This document shows positions 1 through 6,227 of a stretch of 9,761 bases of DNA, piece after piece. Location: NCBI GenBank assembly GCA_030145265.1, contig JAQYWA010000050.1, forward strand, positions 1-9,761. Direction: 5' to 3'. Position 1 is the first letter of the stretch. Each line of letters opens with the position of its first letter. The stretch comes from Desulfuromonas sp. Lineage in GTDB: Bacteria > Desulfobacterota > Desulfuromonadia > Desulfuromonadales > Trichloromonadaceae. The notes beneath the pieces were generated by a model. It made no database searches. It saw only the letters and a program-made list of their open reading frames with translations, and was not told where the DNA came from. The position numbers and the translations under genes were made by a program.

Positions 1-1
1 G

Positions 2-577
2 GGGACCTTCCTGGGGGTGATGGGGCCTTCCGGTTCGGGCAAGAGCACGTTCCTGTCGATTCTCGGCGGGCTCTGCCACCCGTCTTCCGGATCCCTGAAA
101 ATTGACGACATCGACCTCTTTGCGTTGCCCGGAGAAAAGCTCGCTGATTTCAGGCGCGAGTACCTCGGCTTTGTTTTCCAGTCTTTCAACCTGGTGCCCT
201 ACCTGACAGCCCTGGAAAATGTCATGTTGCCGCTGGCGGTGAAAAAGATGCCGACTGCAGAGAAACGAGAGCGGGCCTGCCAAGTGCTCGAGCGGGTCGG
301 GCTGAAGGCGCGACAGACCCATCTGCCCGGTGAACTGTCCGGCGGCGAGCAGGAGCGGGTCGCCATTGCCCGGGCCCTGGTCAATCGGCCGCCGCTGATC
401 CTTGCCGACGAACCGACCGGCAGCCTCGACAGCGCGACCTCGGCGGAAATTATGGCGCTCTTTACCGAACTCAATGCCGAGGGGCAGACCATCGTCATGG
501 TGACCCATAATCCCGAAACGAAACCCTGCTTTCACCGGACCCTGTTTTTGCGTGATGGCCAGGTGGCCAGCACATAG
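2..577 (+). CDS. ABC transporter ATP-binding protein, LolD/MacB type (5' truncated)
   Basis: This is the ATPase subunit of an ABC transporter, cut by the left edge of the window; 191 residues are visible and roughly 30 N-terminal residues are missing. Numbering from the first visible codon, it has Walker [10 protein letters not shown] (8-16), a Q-loop in [17 protein letters not shown], the signature [15 protein letters not shown] starting at 112, Walker [13 protein letters not shown] (132 onward, with catalytic E137) and the H-loop histidine H169. The [17 protein letters not shown] segment and the overall layout match the LolD/MacB/FtsE subfamily. That family powers mechanotransmission transporters that extract lipoproteins or export substrates across the envelope. 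The partner permease is not in view and presumably lies upstream. A zinc-ribbon gene follows after 33 bases, so co-transcription is likely. The family call is firm; the substrate is unknown. Confidence 0.95.
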   Translation, partial: GTFLGVMGPSGSGKSTFLSILGGLCHPSSGSLKIDDIDLFALPGEKLADFRREYLGFVFQSFNLVPYLTALENVMLPLAVKKMPTAEKRERACQVLERVGLKARQTHLPGELSGGEQERVAIARALVNRPPLILADEPTGSLDSATSAEIMALFTELNAEGQTIVMVTHNPETKPCFHRTLFLRDGQVAST

Positions 578-610
578 ACAACTGCGTTGTCCGGCGGTTA
601 GGAGGCACCG

Positions 611-868
611 ATGGTCTTGTTGCTTCTGCTCCTTATCGGAGGAATCGCCTGCGTCATTCTCGCTGAACTGGAAAAGGGGAGGGATGCTGTTCCCCGGGCG
701 CCCGGGGACTGTCCCTCCTGCGGGCATGCTGTCGATGCGGAGTGGTTGATCTGTCCCCATTGCCGTTTGATGCTGCGTGAGCGTTGTTGTGGTTGTGGTC
801 AGCAGCGGTCAGTGTCTCACCGTTATTGTTCGCAGTGCGGTGAACCCGGACAGGAGAAAAAAATATGA
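611..868 (+). CDS. Membrane-anchored double zinc-ribbon protein
   Basis: This 85-residue protein of unknown function begins with one hydrophobic segment (about residues 2-18), then carries four cysteine pairs: C34/C37, C48/C51, C59 or C60/C62, and C73/C76. Their spacing fits two consecutive zinc ribbons, the double-zinc-ribbon arrangement. The start is set by a strong Shine-Dalgarno TTAGGAGG at 598-605, five bases before the ATG. It follows the ABC ATPase gene by 33 bases, and its stop overlaps the next start as ATGA, so the three genes are probably translated from one message. The short N-terminal anchor suggests that the ribbons face the cytoplasm or sit against the membrane; I cannot decide the topology. 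The ribbons could serve protein-protein contact, for example with the transporter, but this is inference. Confidence 0.8.
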   Translation: MVLLLLLLIGGIACVILAELEKGRDAVPRAPGDCPSCGHAVDAEWLICPHCRLMLRERCCGCGQQRSVSHRYCSQCGEPGQEKKI

Positions 869-1149
869 AGCGCTGCATAGTTATCCTGTTGCTGGGATCG
901 ATTGCCGGCGCGGCGGTGCTGGCGTATAACTTCTGGGCGTTCTGTTGCGGTCGCTGTACCTTGGGTCATTTCCTGATCTTCGGGCCTTTCGAAAAAACGA
1001 TGATCGGCCTGGTTCTCTTCGCGGCCCTGTGTCTTGTGGCGATCAAAGTTTTTCGCCGCCGTAAACTGGCCAGCAATCACTGCCGATGCGGGGAGCTCCT
1101 TTCCGACAACTGGGCGTTCTGCCCCGAATGCGGTTCTCCGCGCCGTTGA
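865..1149 (+). CDS. Small two-helix membrane protein with C-terminal zinc ribbon
   Basis: This is a 94-residue protein of unknown function. Hydrophobic segments lie at about residues 4-21 and 45-63, and a basic RRRK stretch after the second suggests a cytoplasmic C-terminus. The C-terminus holds one zinc-ribbon motif, CRCG (C73/C75) plus CPECG (C86/C89). Extra cysteines C27, C28 and C31 between the helices could form another metal or disulfide site. The ATG overlaps the stop of the preceding zinc-ribbon gene (ATGA), and AGGAG at 852-856 precedes it, so translational coupling is likely. Similar use of membrane anchor plus ribbon in both proteins suggests they act together or arose as a pair. 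I recognise no named family. Confidence 0.78.
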   Translation: MKRCIVILLLGSIAGAAVLAYNFWAFCCGRCTLGHFLIFGPFEKTMIGLVLFAALCLVAIKVFRRRKLASNHCRCGELLSDNWAFCPECGSPRR

Positions 1150-1427
1150 TCCAAATAGATCTATTAATCCTTTCTTCACTATTCTTTCTGGTTATTTCCC
1201 CGTTAGTCATTACTATTATATAGATTTAGGTGCATGTTTCTGCCGTGGTTCTTTCGCCGGTGTTGAAACCTTCGGCTGGCTATGGTACGAAAAGCATGAC
1301 GTAGATCGGTACGGTTGTGGTCATTGGCGTTGGCCGATGAAATCCTTGAGCAGGCTAGGCATGCTCAAGTAGACCGGGGCTTTTTCTTTGAAGGGTGTTT
1401 GCCGCAATGAAAGCAATAGGTGAGGTT
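1150..1427 (+). other. Long intergenic region between the zinc-ribbon operon and the M48 protease gene
   Basis: This 278-base gap has no credible gene; a 112-codon frame crossing it (1034-1372) overlaps the zinc-ribbon gene out of frame and has no family features. It has two halves. Roughly 1150-1228 is AT-rich and holds a perfect 12-base palindrome, AATAGATCTATT (1154-1165), just after the upstream stop. It also holds overlapping -10-like hexamers such as TATTAT (1214-1219) and TATATA (1217-1222), but no good -35 box at the usual distance. Roughly 1229-1385 is GC-richer and can fold into a series of stem-loops, listed separately. Confidence 0.6.
1228..1385 (+). promoter_or_regulatory. Candidate structured leader RNA upstream of the M48 protease gene
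   Basis: Read by eye, three stem-loops follow each other. P2 pairs CATGTTTC (1233-1240) and TGCCGTGG (1241-1248) with CTATGGTA (1280-1287), GAAA (1289-1292) and CATG (1295-1298). It uses G-U pairs and small bulges, and an inner hairpin of the form GCC-GGT/ACC-GGC lies inside it. P3 pairs ATCGG (1305-1309) with CCGAT (1334-1338), with ACG/CGT inside (1311-1313 with 1328-1330). P4 is a perfect 8-bp stem, CTTGAGCA (1345-1352) with TGCTCAAG (1362-1369). A possible closing helix pairs CCCCG and GTC (1198-1202, 1206-1208) with GAC and CGGGG (1372-1379), followed by C and five T. It matches no riboswitch class I can recall; in particular it lacks the GEMM cyclic-dinucleotide core. It could be a cis-regulatory leader, a separate small RNA, or chance folding. 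Confidence 0.3.
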
Positions 1428-2975
1428 ATGCTGAAACGGTTGGTGCTGCTGATTCTATTGTTCGCCGGTCTGCTGTCCGGCTGTGCCGTCAATCCGGTGA
1501 CCGGCAAGAGCGAGTTGCGGCTGGTTCCGGAAAGTACCGAAATCAATCTTGGCAGCGAACAGTATGCTCCAAGCCGCCAGATGCAGGGGGGGGATTATAC
1601 TGTTGACCCGGCGGTGACCGCTTACGTCAGCAGTGTCGGCAACCGGCTTGCGGCGGTCAGTGATCGCGGCTTGCCCTACGAGTTCAATGTCATCAACGAT
1701 TCGACTCCTAATGCCTGGGCTCTGCCCGGCGGCAAGATCGCCATCAACCGAGGGCTGCTGACCGAGCTGAACAGCGAAGCTGAACTGGCGGCCGTGCTGG
1801 GGCATGAGATCGTGCATGCCGCTGCCCGTCATGGCGCCAAGGGGATGGAACGGGGAATGCTGCTGCAGGGGGTGGTGCTGGCGACCCAGGTGGCCTCACG
1901 CAACAGCGAATTCGGCAACCTGGCGGTCGGCGGAGCGGCCATGGCCAGTCAGATGATCGGTCAGAAGTACGGCCGGGATGCCGAGCGGGAATCTGATTAT
2001 TACGGCATGAAATATATGTCTCGGGCCGGCTATGATCCGCAAGCTGCCGTACGCCTGCAGGAGACCTTTGTCCGCCTGTCCGAAGGGCACAACCAGGACT
2101 GGCTTTCCGGGCTCTTCTCCAGTCATCCTCCCTCGCAGGAAAGGGTCGTGGCGAACCGTGAGGCGGTCATGCAGTTTCCTCCCGGGGGGGACGTCGGGAC
2201 TGAGCGCTATCGGCAAAAGATGGCGGTATTGCTTGACAGTAAAGAGGCCTATGCCGCCTACGACCAGGGCCGCAAGGCTCTGTCCGAGGGCAATGCCGAG
2301 CAGGCGTTGTCGCTGGCAGAGCGGGCCCTGGCGGCTGAGCCGCGCGAAGCTCTGTTCCATTCTCTGCGCGGCGACGTGCGTTTCAAGCAGAAGCGATACC
2401 AGGATGCGGTGACCAATTATGACCGGGCCCTGGATCGCAACGGCGAGTATTTCCATTTCCTCGTCAAGCGCGGCATGGCCCGTGAGCAGCTTGGGCAGAA
2501 GGATGCCGCCTACGCTGACCTCGAAGCGAGCCTGAAGCTGCTGCCGACGGCCACTGCTTTGAATTCCCTGGGCAACCTGGCGCTGGCGCGGGGCGATCAG
2601 CAAAAGGCCAAGGAGTTTTTTGCTGCCGCAGCCGGTTCCAAGTCCGGACCGGGCGAAGAGGCGGCTCGTTCCCTGACCCGGCTCGACCTCCCCGACAACC
2701 CGAACAAGTACCTGCAGGTTCGCCTGGGGCTCGATGGCTCTGGATATCTTCTGGCGGAAGTCGTCAATCCGACCGGTTTTTCGGTGGCCGATATCGACTA
2801 CGTGGTGCAGTTTGTCGATGCCCGGGGGGCTCAGCGTCAGATGGCGTTGCGGGTCCCCGAGACTCTTGCGCCGGGCGCGTCGACGCGGATGTCGACCGGT
2901 ATCGGACCGGTTAAAAACGCCGCTTCGCTCAAAGGGCTGAAGGCTGGGATCGTCAAGGCCCGGGTTGCAGAATAG
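1428..2975 (+). CDS. M48 family metalloprotease lipoprotein with TPR repeats (BepA-like)
   Basis: This is a 515-residue zinc metalloprotease predicted to be a lipoprotein. MLKRLVLLILLFAGLLSGC is a signal peptide ending in a lipobox (LSGC), so mature Cys19 would be lipidated. The catalytic site is HEIVH (H126, E127, H130), with the EXXXD motif ERESD (E186-D190) giving the third zinc ligand. SSHPPSQERV holds H233, in the place of the BepA regulatory histidine. TPR-like helices occupy about residues 270-410 (AYDQGRKALSEGNAEQALSL onward). About residues 425-515 form a separate, probably beta-rich domain. BepA-type proteins degrade or help assemble outer-membrane proteins such as LptD in the periplasm. 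I chose ATG 1428 over an upstream GTG at 1395: AGGTGAGG (1418-1425) precedes it and the signal peptide then starts properly. The next gene starts 43 bases downstream. Confidence 0.92.
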   Translation: MLKRLVLLILLFAGLLSGCAVNPVTGKSELRLVPESTEINLGSEQYAPSRQMQGGDYTVDPAVTAYVSSVGNRLAAVSDRGLPYEFNVINDSTPNAWALPGGKIAINRGLLTELNSEAELAAVLGHEIVHAAARHGAKGMERGMLLQGVVLATQVASRNSEFGNLAVGGAAMASQMIGQKYGRDAERESDYYGMKYMSRAGYDPQAAVRLQETFVRLSEGHNQDWLSGLFSSHPPSQERVVANREAVMQFPPGGDVGTERYRQKMAVLLDSKEAYAAYDQGRKALSEGNAEQALSLAERALAAEPREALFHSLRGDVRFKQKRYQDAVTNYDRALDRNGEYFHFLVKRGMAREQLGQKDAAYADLEASLKLLPTATALNSLGNLALARGDQQKAKEFFAAAAGSKSGPGEEAARSLTRLDLPDNPNKYLQVRLGLDGSGYLLAEVVNPTGFSVADIDYVVQFVDARGAQRQMALRVPETLAPGASTRMSTGIGPVKNAASLKGLKAGIVKARVAE

Positions 2976-3018
2976 ACACCGCTGTACTTGTTGGCGGTTA
3001 CGCACGAGAGAGGTGCTC

Positions 3019-4062
3019 ATGTTGTTGTCCCTGCTGAAAAAACGTAGAAGCATCCGGAAATTTCAGCCGGTTCCAGTGGCTGTCGAAAAGGTCGACCTGC
3101 TGGTGGAGGCCATGCTGCGTTCACCGTCTTCCCGCGGGTACAATCCCTGGGATTTTGTCGTTGTCAACGATCCGAGTCTGCTCGCGCAACTGGCTCGGGT
3201 CAAGGAGCATGGCTCGGCCTTACTCGAGGAGGCGCCGCTGGCCATCGCCGTTTGCGCCAATCCGGAGATTTCGGACGTGTGGATCGAGGACTGTTCGATT
3301 GCCTCGCTGATCATTCATCTCGCCGCCGAGTCGCTGGGGCTGGGGAGTTGCTGGGTGCAGATTCGGGAGCGTCGCTACAGCAAGGAGCTGTCCTCCAGCG
3401 ACTACGTGTGTAAAGCATTGCAGCTTCCTGAAGGATTCCAGGTGGAGGCGATCGTCGGCATAGGTTATCCGGCGGAGAAAAAACCGCCCCATCCCCGGGA
3501 ATCCCTGCTGTATGACAGGGTTTCCTGCAATCGCTACGGAACCCGCTGGACCATGGCGGATCCCTCCCGACGGGAGAGTTTTCTCGAAAGTGTTGCTCTG
3601 GCCATGAAGGATTATTTCGGTGCTGACGACCGCCGGATAGAGCATGCTCACCGGGTTGCCGGGTACGCCCGGGAGCTTCTCGCCGCCATTGATGCCGACG
3701 AAACCGAGACCCTGGTTGCGGCCTATCTGCATGATATCGGCATCCCCGAGGCCGAACGCAAATACGGCAGTTGTTCTGGGCGTAGCCAGGAACAGGAAGG
3801 TCCGCCCGTGGCCCGGGCCCTACTCGAAGGACTCGGTGCCGACGAACGATTGATCGAGGTTGTCTGTGAACTGGTCGGCTGTCATCATACCCCGGCCGGG
3901 ATCGACTCTCCGGAGTTCCGCATCCTCTGGGATGCCGATGCCCTGGTGAATCTTGCCGAGGTCGTCGCGGGCAAGAGCCCTGAGCAGATTGAACGGATCC
4001 TGGATACATCGCTGGTTACCGAAACCGGGTATAGACGCGCTCGGAAATTATTTTTGCTCTGA
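3019..4062 (+). CDS. Nitroreductase-HD domain fusion protein
   Basis: This 347-residue protein has two enzyme domains in one frame. Residues 1 to about 178 are a small FMN-dependent nitroreductase: KKRRSIRKF at 7-15, RSPSSRGYNPWDFVVV, GLGSCWVQIRERR and EAIVGIGYPAEKK are the usual flavin-binding and core segments. About residues 185-347 are an HD-domain metal-dependent phosphohydrolase with all expected ligands: H209 (HAHRV), H238-D239 (LHDIG), H289-H290 (GCHHTP) and D305 (WDADALVNL). The ATG at 3019 is preceded by GAGAGAGGTG (3006-3015); an upstream in-frame start at 2965 lies inside the protease gene and has no family similarity. An internal ATG at 3553, at the domain border, has no visible ribosome-binding site, so a single polypeptide is more likely than two. 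Substrates of both domains are unknown. Confidence 0.88.
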   Translation: MLLSLLKKRRSIRKFQPVPVAVEKVDLLVEAMLRSPSSRGYNPWDFVVVNDPSLLAQLARVKEHGSALLEEAPLAIAVCANPEISDVWIEDCSIASLIIHLAAESLGLGSCWVQIRERRYSKELSSSDYVCKALQLPEGFQVEAIVGIGYPAEKKPPHPRESLLYDRVSCNRYGTRWTMADPSRRESFLESVALAMKDYFGADDRRIEHAHRVAGYARELLAAIDADETETLVAAYLHDIGIPEAERKYGSCSGRSQEQEGPPVARALLEGLGADERLIEVVCELVGCHHTPAGIDSPEFRILWDADALVNLAEVVAGKSPEQIERILDTSLVTETGYRRARKLFLL

Positions 4063-4078
4063 GATCTCCGTGTTTAAT

Positions 4079-4107
4079 TTGAAAAAATTTAACAGTGTCT
4101 GTATGCT
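4079..4107 (+). promoter_or_regulatory. Predicted sigma-70 type promoter for the DUF4389 gene
   Basis: TTGAAA (4079-4084) and TATGCT (4102-4107) are separated by exactly 17 bases, and the region is AT-rich after the nitroreductase-HD stop. Transcription would start near 4114, giving a leader of about 40 bases. No promoter activity can be shown from sequence alone. Confidence 0.5.
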
Positions 4108-4153
4108 GGCGCGTGGGTATTCTCTGTATCAATCTTTATATTGGGAGGGCAAC

Positions 4154-4705
4154 ATGACGGAAAACCAGAAGATCATTCAGTTTCTTGACGACTACCTGGC
4201 AAAGAACGCTCTTGATGGATTGTCCGCTGCCGAAGCCAGTCGGCTGCTCGATGAGGCCGGCCTTCTCGCTGATGATGCATCGAAACCGGGAGAGTCGATG
4301 CGCCGGCTGCTGCGGGATGGAGGCGTTCCCCATGCGCATAAGGTTCAGGGCAAGTGGTTCATTCCCTGCTCTGCTCAATCCGTTTTAGAACCGGTCGAAG
4401 CCGCTCCAGAAAAAGTGACGATTTCGCGCATGAAAATTCTGCTGCGCTTTCTCCATGCCGTCCTTTTTCTGCTGGTCTTTGAAATCCTTCGGCTGGTCGT
4501 GCAGGTGACGGTGCTGGGGCAGTATGTCTACCTGTTGATCATGGGGATCCCTAGCGCGCATTTGAAAAAATTCGGCGCCAGGGTTTCCGACTATACCTAT
4601 CGAGTGCTTCGGTATCTCACCCTGAATGAAAATGCAAAGCCTTATCCTTTCACCAAGTTTCCTGACGAGGTGTTGCCGCCGGAGGCCGACGTCTCGTTCG
4701 ATTGA
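4154..4705 (+). CDS. DUF4389 domain membrane protein with N-terminal winged-helix-like region
   Basis: This 183-residue protein has two parts. Residues 1 to about 75 are soluble and alpha-helical (AAEASRLLDEAGLL, ESMRRLLRDGGVPHAHKV, GKWFIP), a pattern resembling a small winged-helix or helix-turn-helix fold. From about residue 93 a hydrophobic stretch (LLRFLHAVLFLLVFEIL and QYVYLLIMGIP) leads into FGARVSDYTYRVLRYLTL and a closing PYPFTKFPDEV. This is the characteristic layout of DUF4389 proteins, which usually end in a PFPFSxWP-like motif. The ATG at 4154 follows GGGAGGGC (4143-4150); a longer frame back to 3953 only overlaps the previous gene. It has its own candidate promoter and a strong terminator, so it is probably monocistronic. 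The function of DUF4389 is not known to me. Confidence 0.82.
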   Translation: MTENQKIIQFLDDYLAKNALDGLSAAEASRLLDEAGLLADDASKPGESMRRLLRDGGVPHAHKVQGKWFIPCSAQSVLEPVEAAPEKVTISRMKILLRFLHAVLFLLVFEILRLVVQVTVLGQYVYLLIMGIPSAHLKKFGARVSDYTYRVLRYLTLNENAKPYPFTKFPDEVLPPEADVSFD

Positions 4706-4710
4706 TCTGT

Positions 4711-4739
4711 AACGCCCGGCCCCTGGCCAGGCGTTTTTT
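4711..4739 (+). terminator. Rho-independent terminator after the DUF4389 gene
   Basis: AACGCC (4711-4716) pairs with GGCGTT (4730-4735), and inside it GGCC (4718-4721) pairs with GGCC (4725-4728), with a single C/A mismatch between the two helices and a CCT loop. Six T residues run from 4734 to 4739. It begins five bases after the stop codon. The complementary strand has no T tract after the stem, so it acts on the + strand only. Confidence 0.88.
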
Positions 4740-4955
4740 CGTTGGTGGGGTGAACTTCTGTCGCCAGCTGGCACTCGTCAGTGGGACCGCGCCGCTGCAC
4801 GCACGTCCTTCCCCTTGATCGAATCCCCACAGATGATTGTGTTGTATGGAGAACTCATGGACACTTGATTCTTGATGCCGGGTTCTTCTTTAAGTTCCTC
4901 TCGCATGAGGCCCGGAACGCCTTTCTGTGACCGGCGAGGCAGGTTTTCCCTCCTG
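4740..4955. other. Intergenic region with no recognised gene
   Basis: Between the terminator and the threonine aldolase promoter there is no credible reading frame on either strand; a 62-codon minus-strand frame (4642-4830) runs through the terminator and the end of the DUF4389 gene and has no ribosome-binding site I can see. Weak pairing exists between CCGGGTT (4878-4884) and GGCCCGG (4909-4915), with an alternative small hairpin CCTC/GAGG (4897-4910). I would not call an RNA gene from this. Confidence 0.5.
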
Positions 4956-4975
4956 TTCTTTTTCCCGCTGATTAA

Positions 4976-4984
4976 TGTTATACT
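4976..4984 (+). promoter_or_regulatory. Predicted extended -10 promoter for the threonine aldolase gene
   Basis: TG at 4976-4977, one base, then TATACT at 4979-4984 gives an extended -10 element (TGnTATACT). The best -35 match at 17-base spacing is only TTCTTT (4956-4961), which extended -10 promoters tolerate. Transcription would start near 4991, leaving about 60 bases of leader. A short hairpin, CGCCG (4987-4991) with CGGCG (4999-5003), sits at the predicted start, and a run of eight T follows at about 5019-5026. Confidence 0.45.
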
Positions 4985-5052
4985 TGCGCCGGTTTTGTCG
5001 GCGGGCGGATGATAGTTATTTTTTTTCGATTGATCGGTTTGTGGGGTTATGA

Positions 5053-6117
5053 ATGAAAATCGCTGAGCGAGTTCCTCTGAAACTGAAAAACCAATTTGCC
5101 AGCGATAACTATGCTGGCATCTGTCCTGAAGCCTTGAAGGCCATGGAGGACGTTTCGGCAGGATTCGCCAATTCGTACGGTGATGACCTGCACACGGACC
5201 GGGCCTGCAATCTGCTACGGGATTTTTTTGAAACGGATTGCCAGGTCTTCTTCGTATTCAATGGCACTGCAGCCAATTCGCTGGCCCTGGCCTCTTTGTG
5301 CCAGTCGTATCACAGCATCATCTGTCCCGAATCGGCCCATATAGAAACGGATGAATGCGGCGCCGTTGAGTTTTTCTCCAATGGCACCAAGGTCCTTCTG
5401 GTGCCGGGGCTGGATGGCAAAATCGAGTTGGCGGCAGCCGAACATGCGATCACCCGGCGCACCGATATCCACTATCCCAAGCCGAAGGTTCTGAGCATTA
5501 CCCAGTCCACGGAACTGGGGACCATTTACAGTGTCGAGGAAATGAATGCCGTTGGCGCGCTGGCGGACAAATTCGACATGAAATTGCATGTGGACGGAGC
5601 CCGCTTCGCCAATGCCGTGGCTTCACTGCAGGTCGCACCAAGGGAGATCTCCTGGCAGGCCGGGGTCGACGTGCTGACCTTTGGCGGGACCAAGAACGGG
5701 CTGGCGGTGGGCGAGGCCGTGGTCTTCTTCGACGCCAGGCTGGCCCGGGAGTTCGATTACCGATGCAAACAGGCCGGGCAGTTGGCCTCGAAAATGCGCT
5801 TTCTGTCGGCTCCCTGGAGCGGCATGCTGGCTGATGGGGCCCTGCTGCGGTACGCCGCCCATGCCAATGATTGTGCCCGCGGGCTGGCTGCCGGTCTGGG
5901 CGAAATTGCCGGGATCGAGGTGGTCTATCCTTGCCAGGCCAACGCGGTTTTCGTCAGAATGCCGGACCCTTTGATCGAGGCACTCCGCCAGCGGGGATGG
6001 CATTTCTACACGTTTATCGGTTCGGGGCTGGCTCGCTTCATGTGTTCATGGAGTACCTGTCAGGCGGATATTGACGCCTTGGTCAGCGATGCCCGGCAGC
6101 TGGCGGCCGCGCTGTAA
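5053..6117 (+). CDS. ltaE: Low-specificity L-threonine aldolase
   Basis: This 354-residue PLP enzyme of the beta-eliminating lyase/threonine aldolase family splits L-threonine (or allo-threonine) into glycine and acetaldehyde in the cytoplasm. Visible family features are the N-terminal FASDNYAGICPEALKAM, the cofactor pocket FNGTAANSLAL, H96 in PESAHIETDECGA (stacks on the PLP ring), D181 in LHVDGARFANA (contacts the pyridine nitrogen) and the Schiff-base lysine K214 in LTFGGTKNGL. Length is normal for the family. ATG 5053 has GTGGGG at 5041-5046. An ATG four bases earlier (5049) reads only five codons to TGA (5064-5066) in another frame; ribosomes initiating there would not make the enzyme, so it may lower translation slightly. 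The gene is probably transcribed alone from the promoter near 4980. Confidence 0.93.
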   Translation: MKIAERVPLKLKNQFASDNYAGICPEALKAMEDVSAGFANSYGDDLHTDRACNLLRDFFETDCQVFFVFNGTAANSLALASLCQSYHSIICPESAHIETDECGAVEFFSNGTKVLLVPGLDGKIELAAAEHAITRRTDIHYPKPKVLSITQSTELGTIYSVEEMNAVGALADKFDMKLHVDGARFANAVASLQVAPREISWQAGVDVLTFGGTKNGLAVGEAVVFFDARLAREFDYRCKQAGQLASKMRFLSAPWSGMLADGALLRYAAHANDCARGLAAGLGEIAGIEVVYPCQANAVFVRMPDPLIEALRQRGWHFYTFIGSGLARFMCSWSTCQADIDALVSDARQLAAAL

Positions 6118-6160
6118 TCTATTCTTCCGGGCTTGATGATGAACGGCCTGTTTTCCCATC

Positions 6161-6189
6161 TTGACATCGCCGGCCTATTTTTTTACCCT
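6161..6189 (+). promoter_or_regulatory. Predicted promoter of the kdsB-pyrG-kdsA-kdsD operon
   Basis: A perfect -35 TTGACA (6161-6166) is followed after 17 bases by TACCCT (6184-6189), which keeps the most conserved -10 positions (TA...T) but is otherwise weak. The spacer contains GCCGGCC and a run of seven T (6178-6184). The start site would fall near 6196, about 30 bases before kdsB. The upstream gene ends at 6117 with no convincing terminator, so read-through into the operon is possible. Confidence 0.42.
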
Positions 6190-6227
6190 GCGGGGCATTT
6201 TCGGTTCCACTTAGAAAGGATCTTCCC

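Noticed and set aside
1154..1165. The perfect palindrome AATAGATCTATT as an operator or terminator
   Set aside because: It occurs once, has no loop or T tract for termination, and 12-base palindromes can arise by chance; no regulator gene is near.
1229..1345. A cyclic-dinucleotide (GEMM), fluoride or cobalamin riboswitch before the M48 gene
   Set aside because: The conserved cores of these classes are not present; in particular there is no GGGACGCAAAGCC-like GEMM segment and no cobalamin box.
1034..1372. A 112-codon + strand frame crossing from the second zinc-ribbon gene into the intergenic gap
   Set aside because: It overlaps the zinc-ribbon gene in another frame, has no ribosome-binding site and no recognisable domain, and its 3' half covers the candidate RNA stems.
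1896..3053. A 385-codon minus-strand frame opposite the M48 protease gene
   Set aside because: Its length reflects GC-rich codon use of the real gene on the other strand; the + strand frame has a signal peptide, HEXXH site and TPR repeats, while this frame has no family features.
4642..4830. A 62-codon minus-strand gene across the terminator
   Set aside because: It runs through the terminator stem and the coding end of the DUF4389 gene, has no visible Shine-Dalgarno site, and its composition is low-complexity.
5049..5066. A five-codon upstream frame overlapping the threonine aldolase start as a regulatory leader peptide
   Set aside because: It has no codon bias toward threonine or glycine and begins only four bases before the real start; it is more simply a chance ATG.
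6134..6184. A terminator after the threonine aldolase gene
   Set aside because: GGCC (6144-6147) could pair with GGCC (6172-6175) before a T run, but the stem is only about four pairs around a 24-base loop. The same bases form the spacer of the candidate kdsB promoter.
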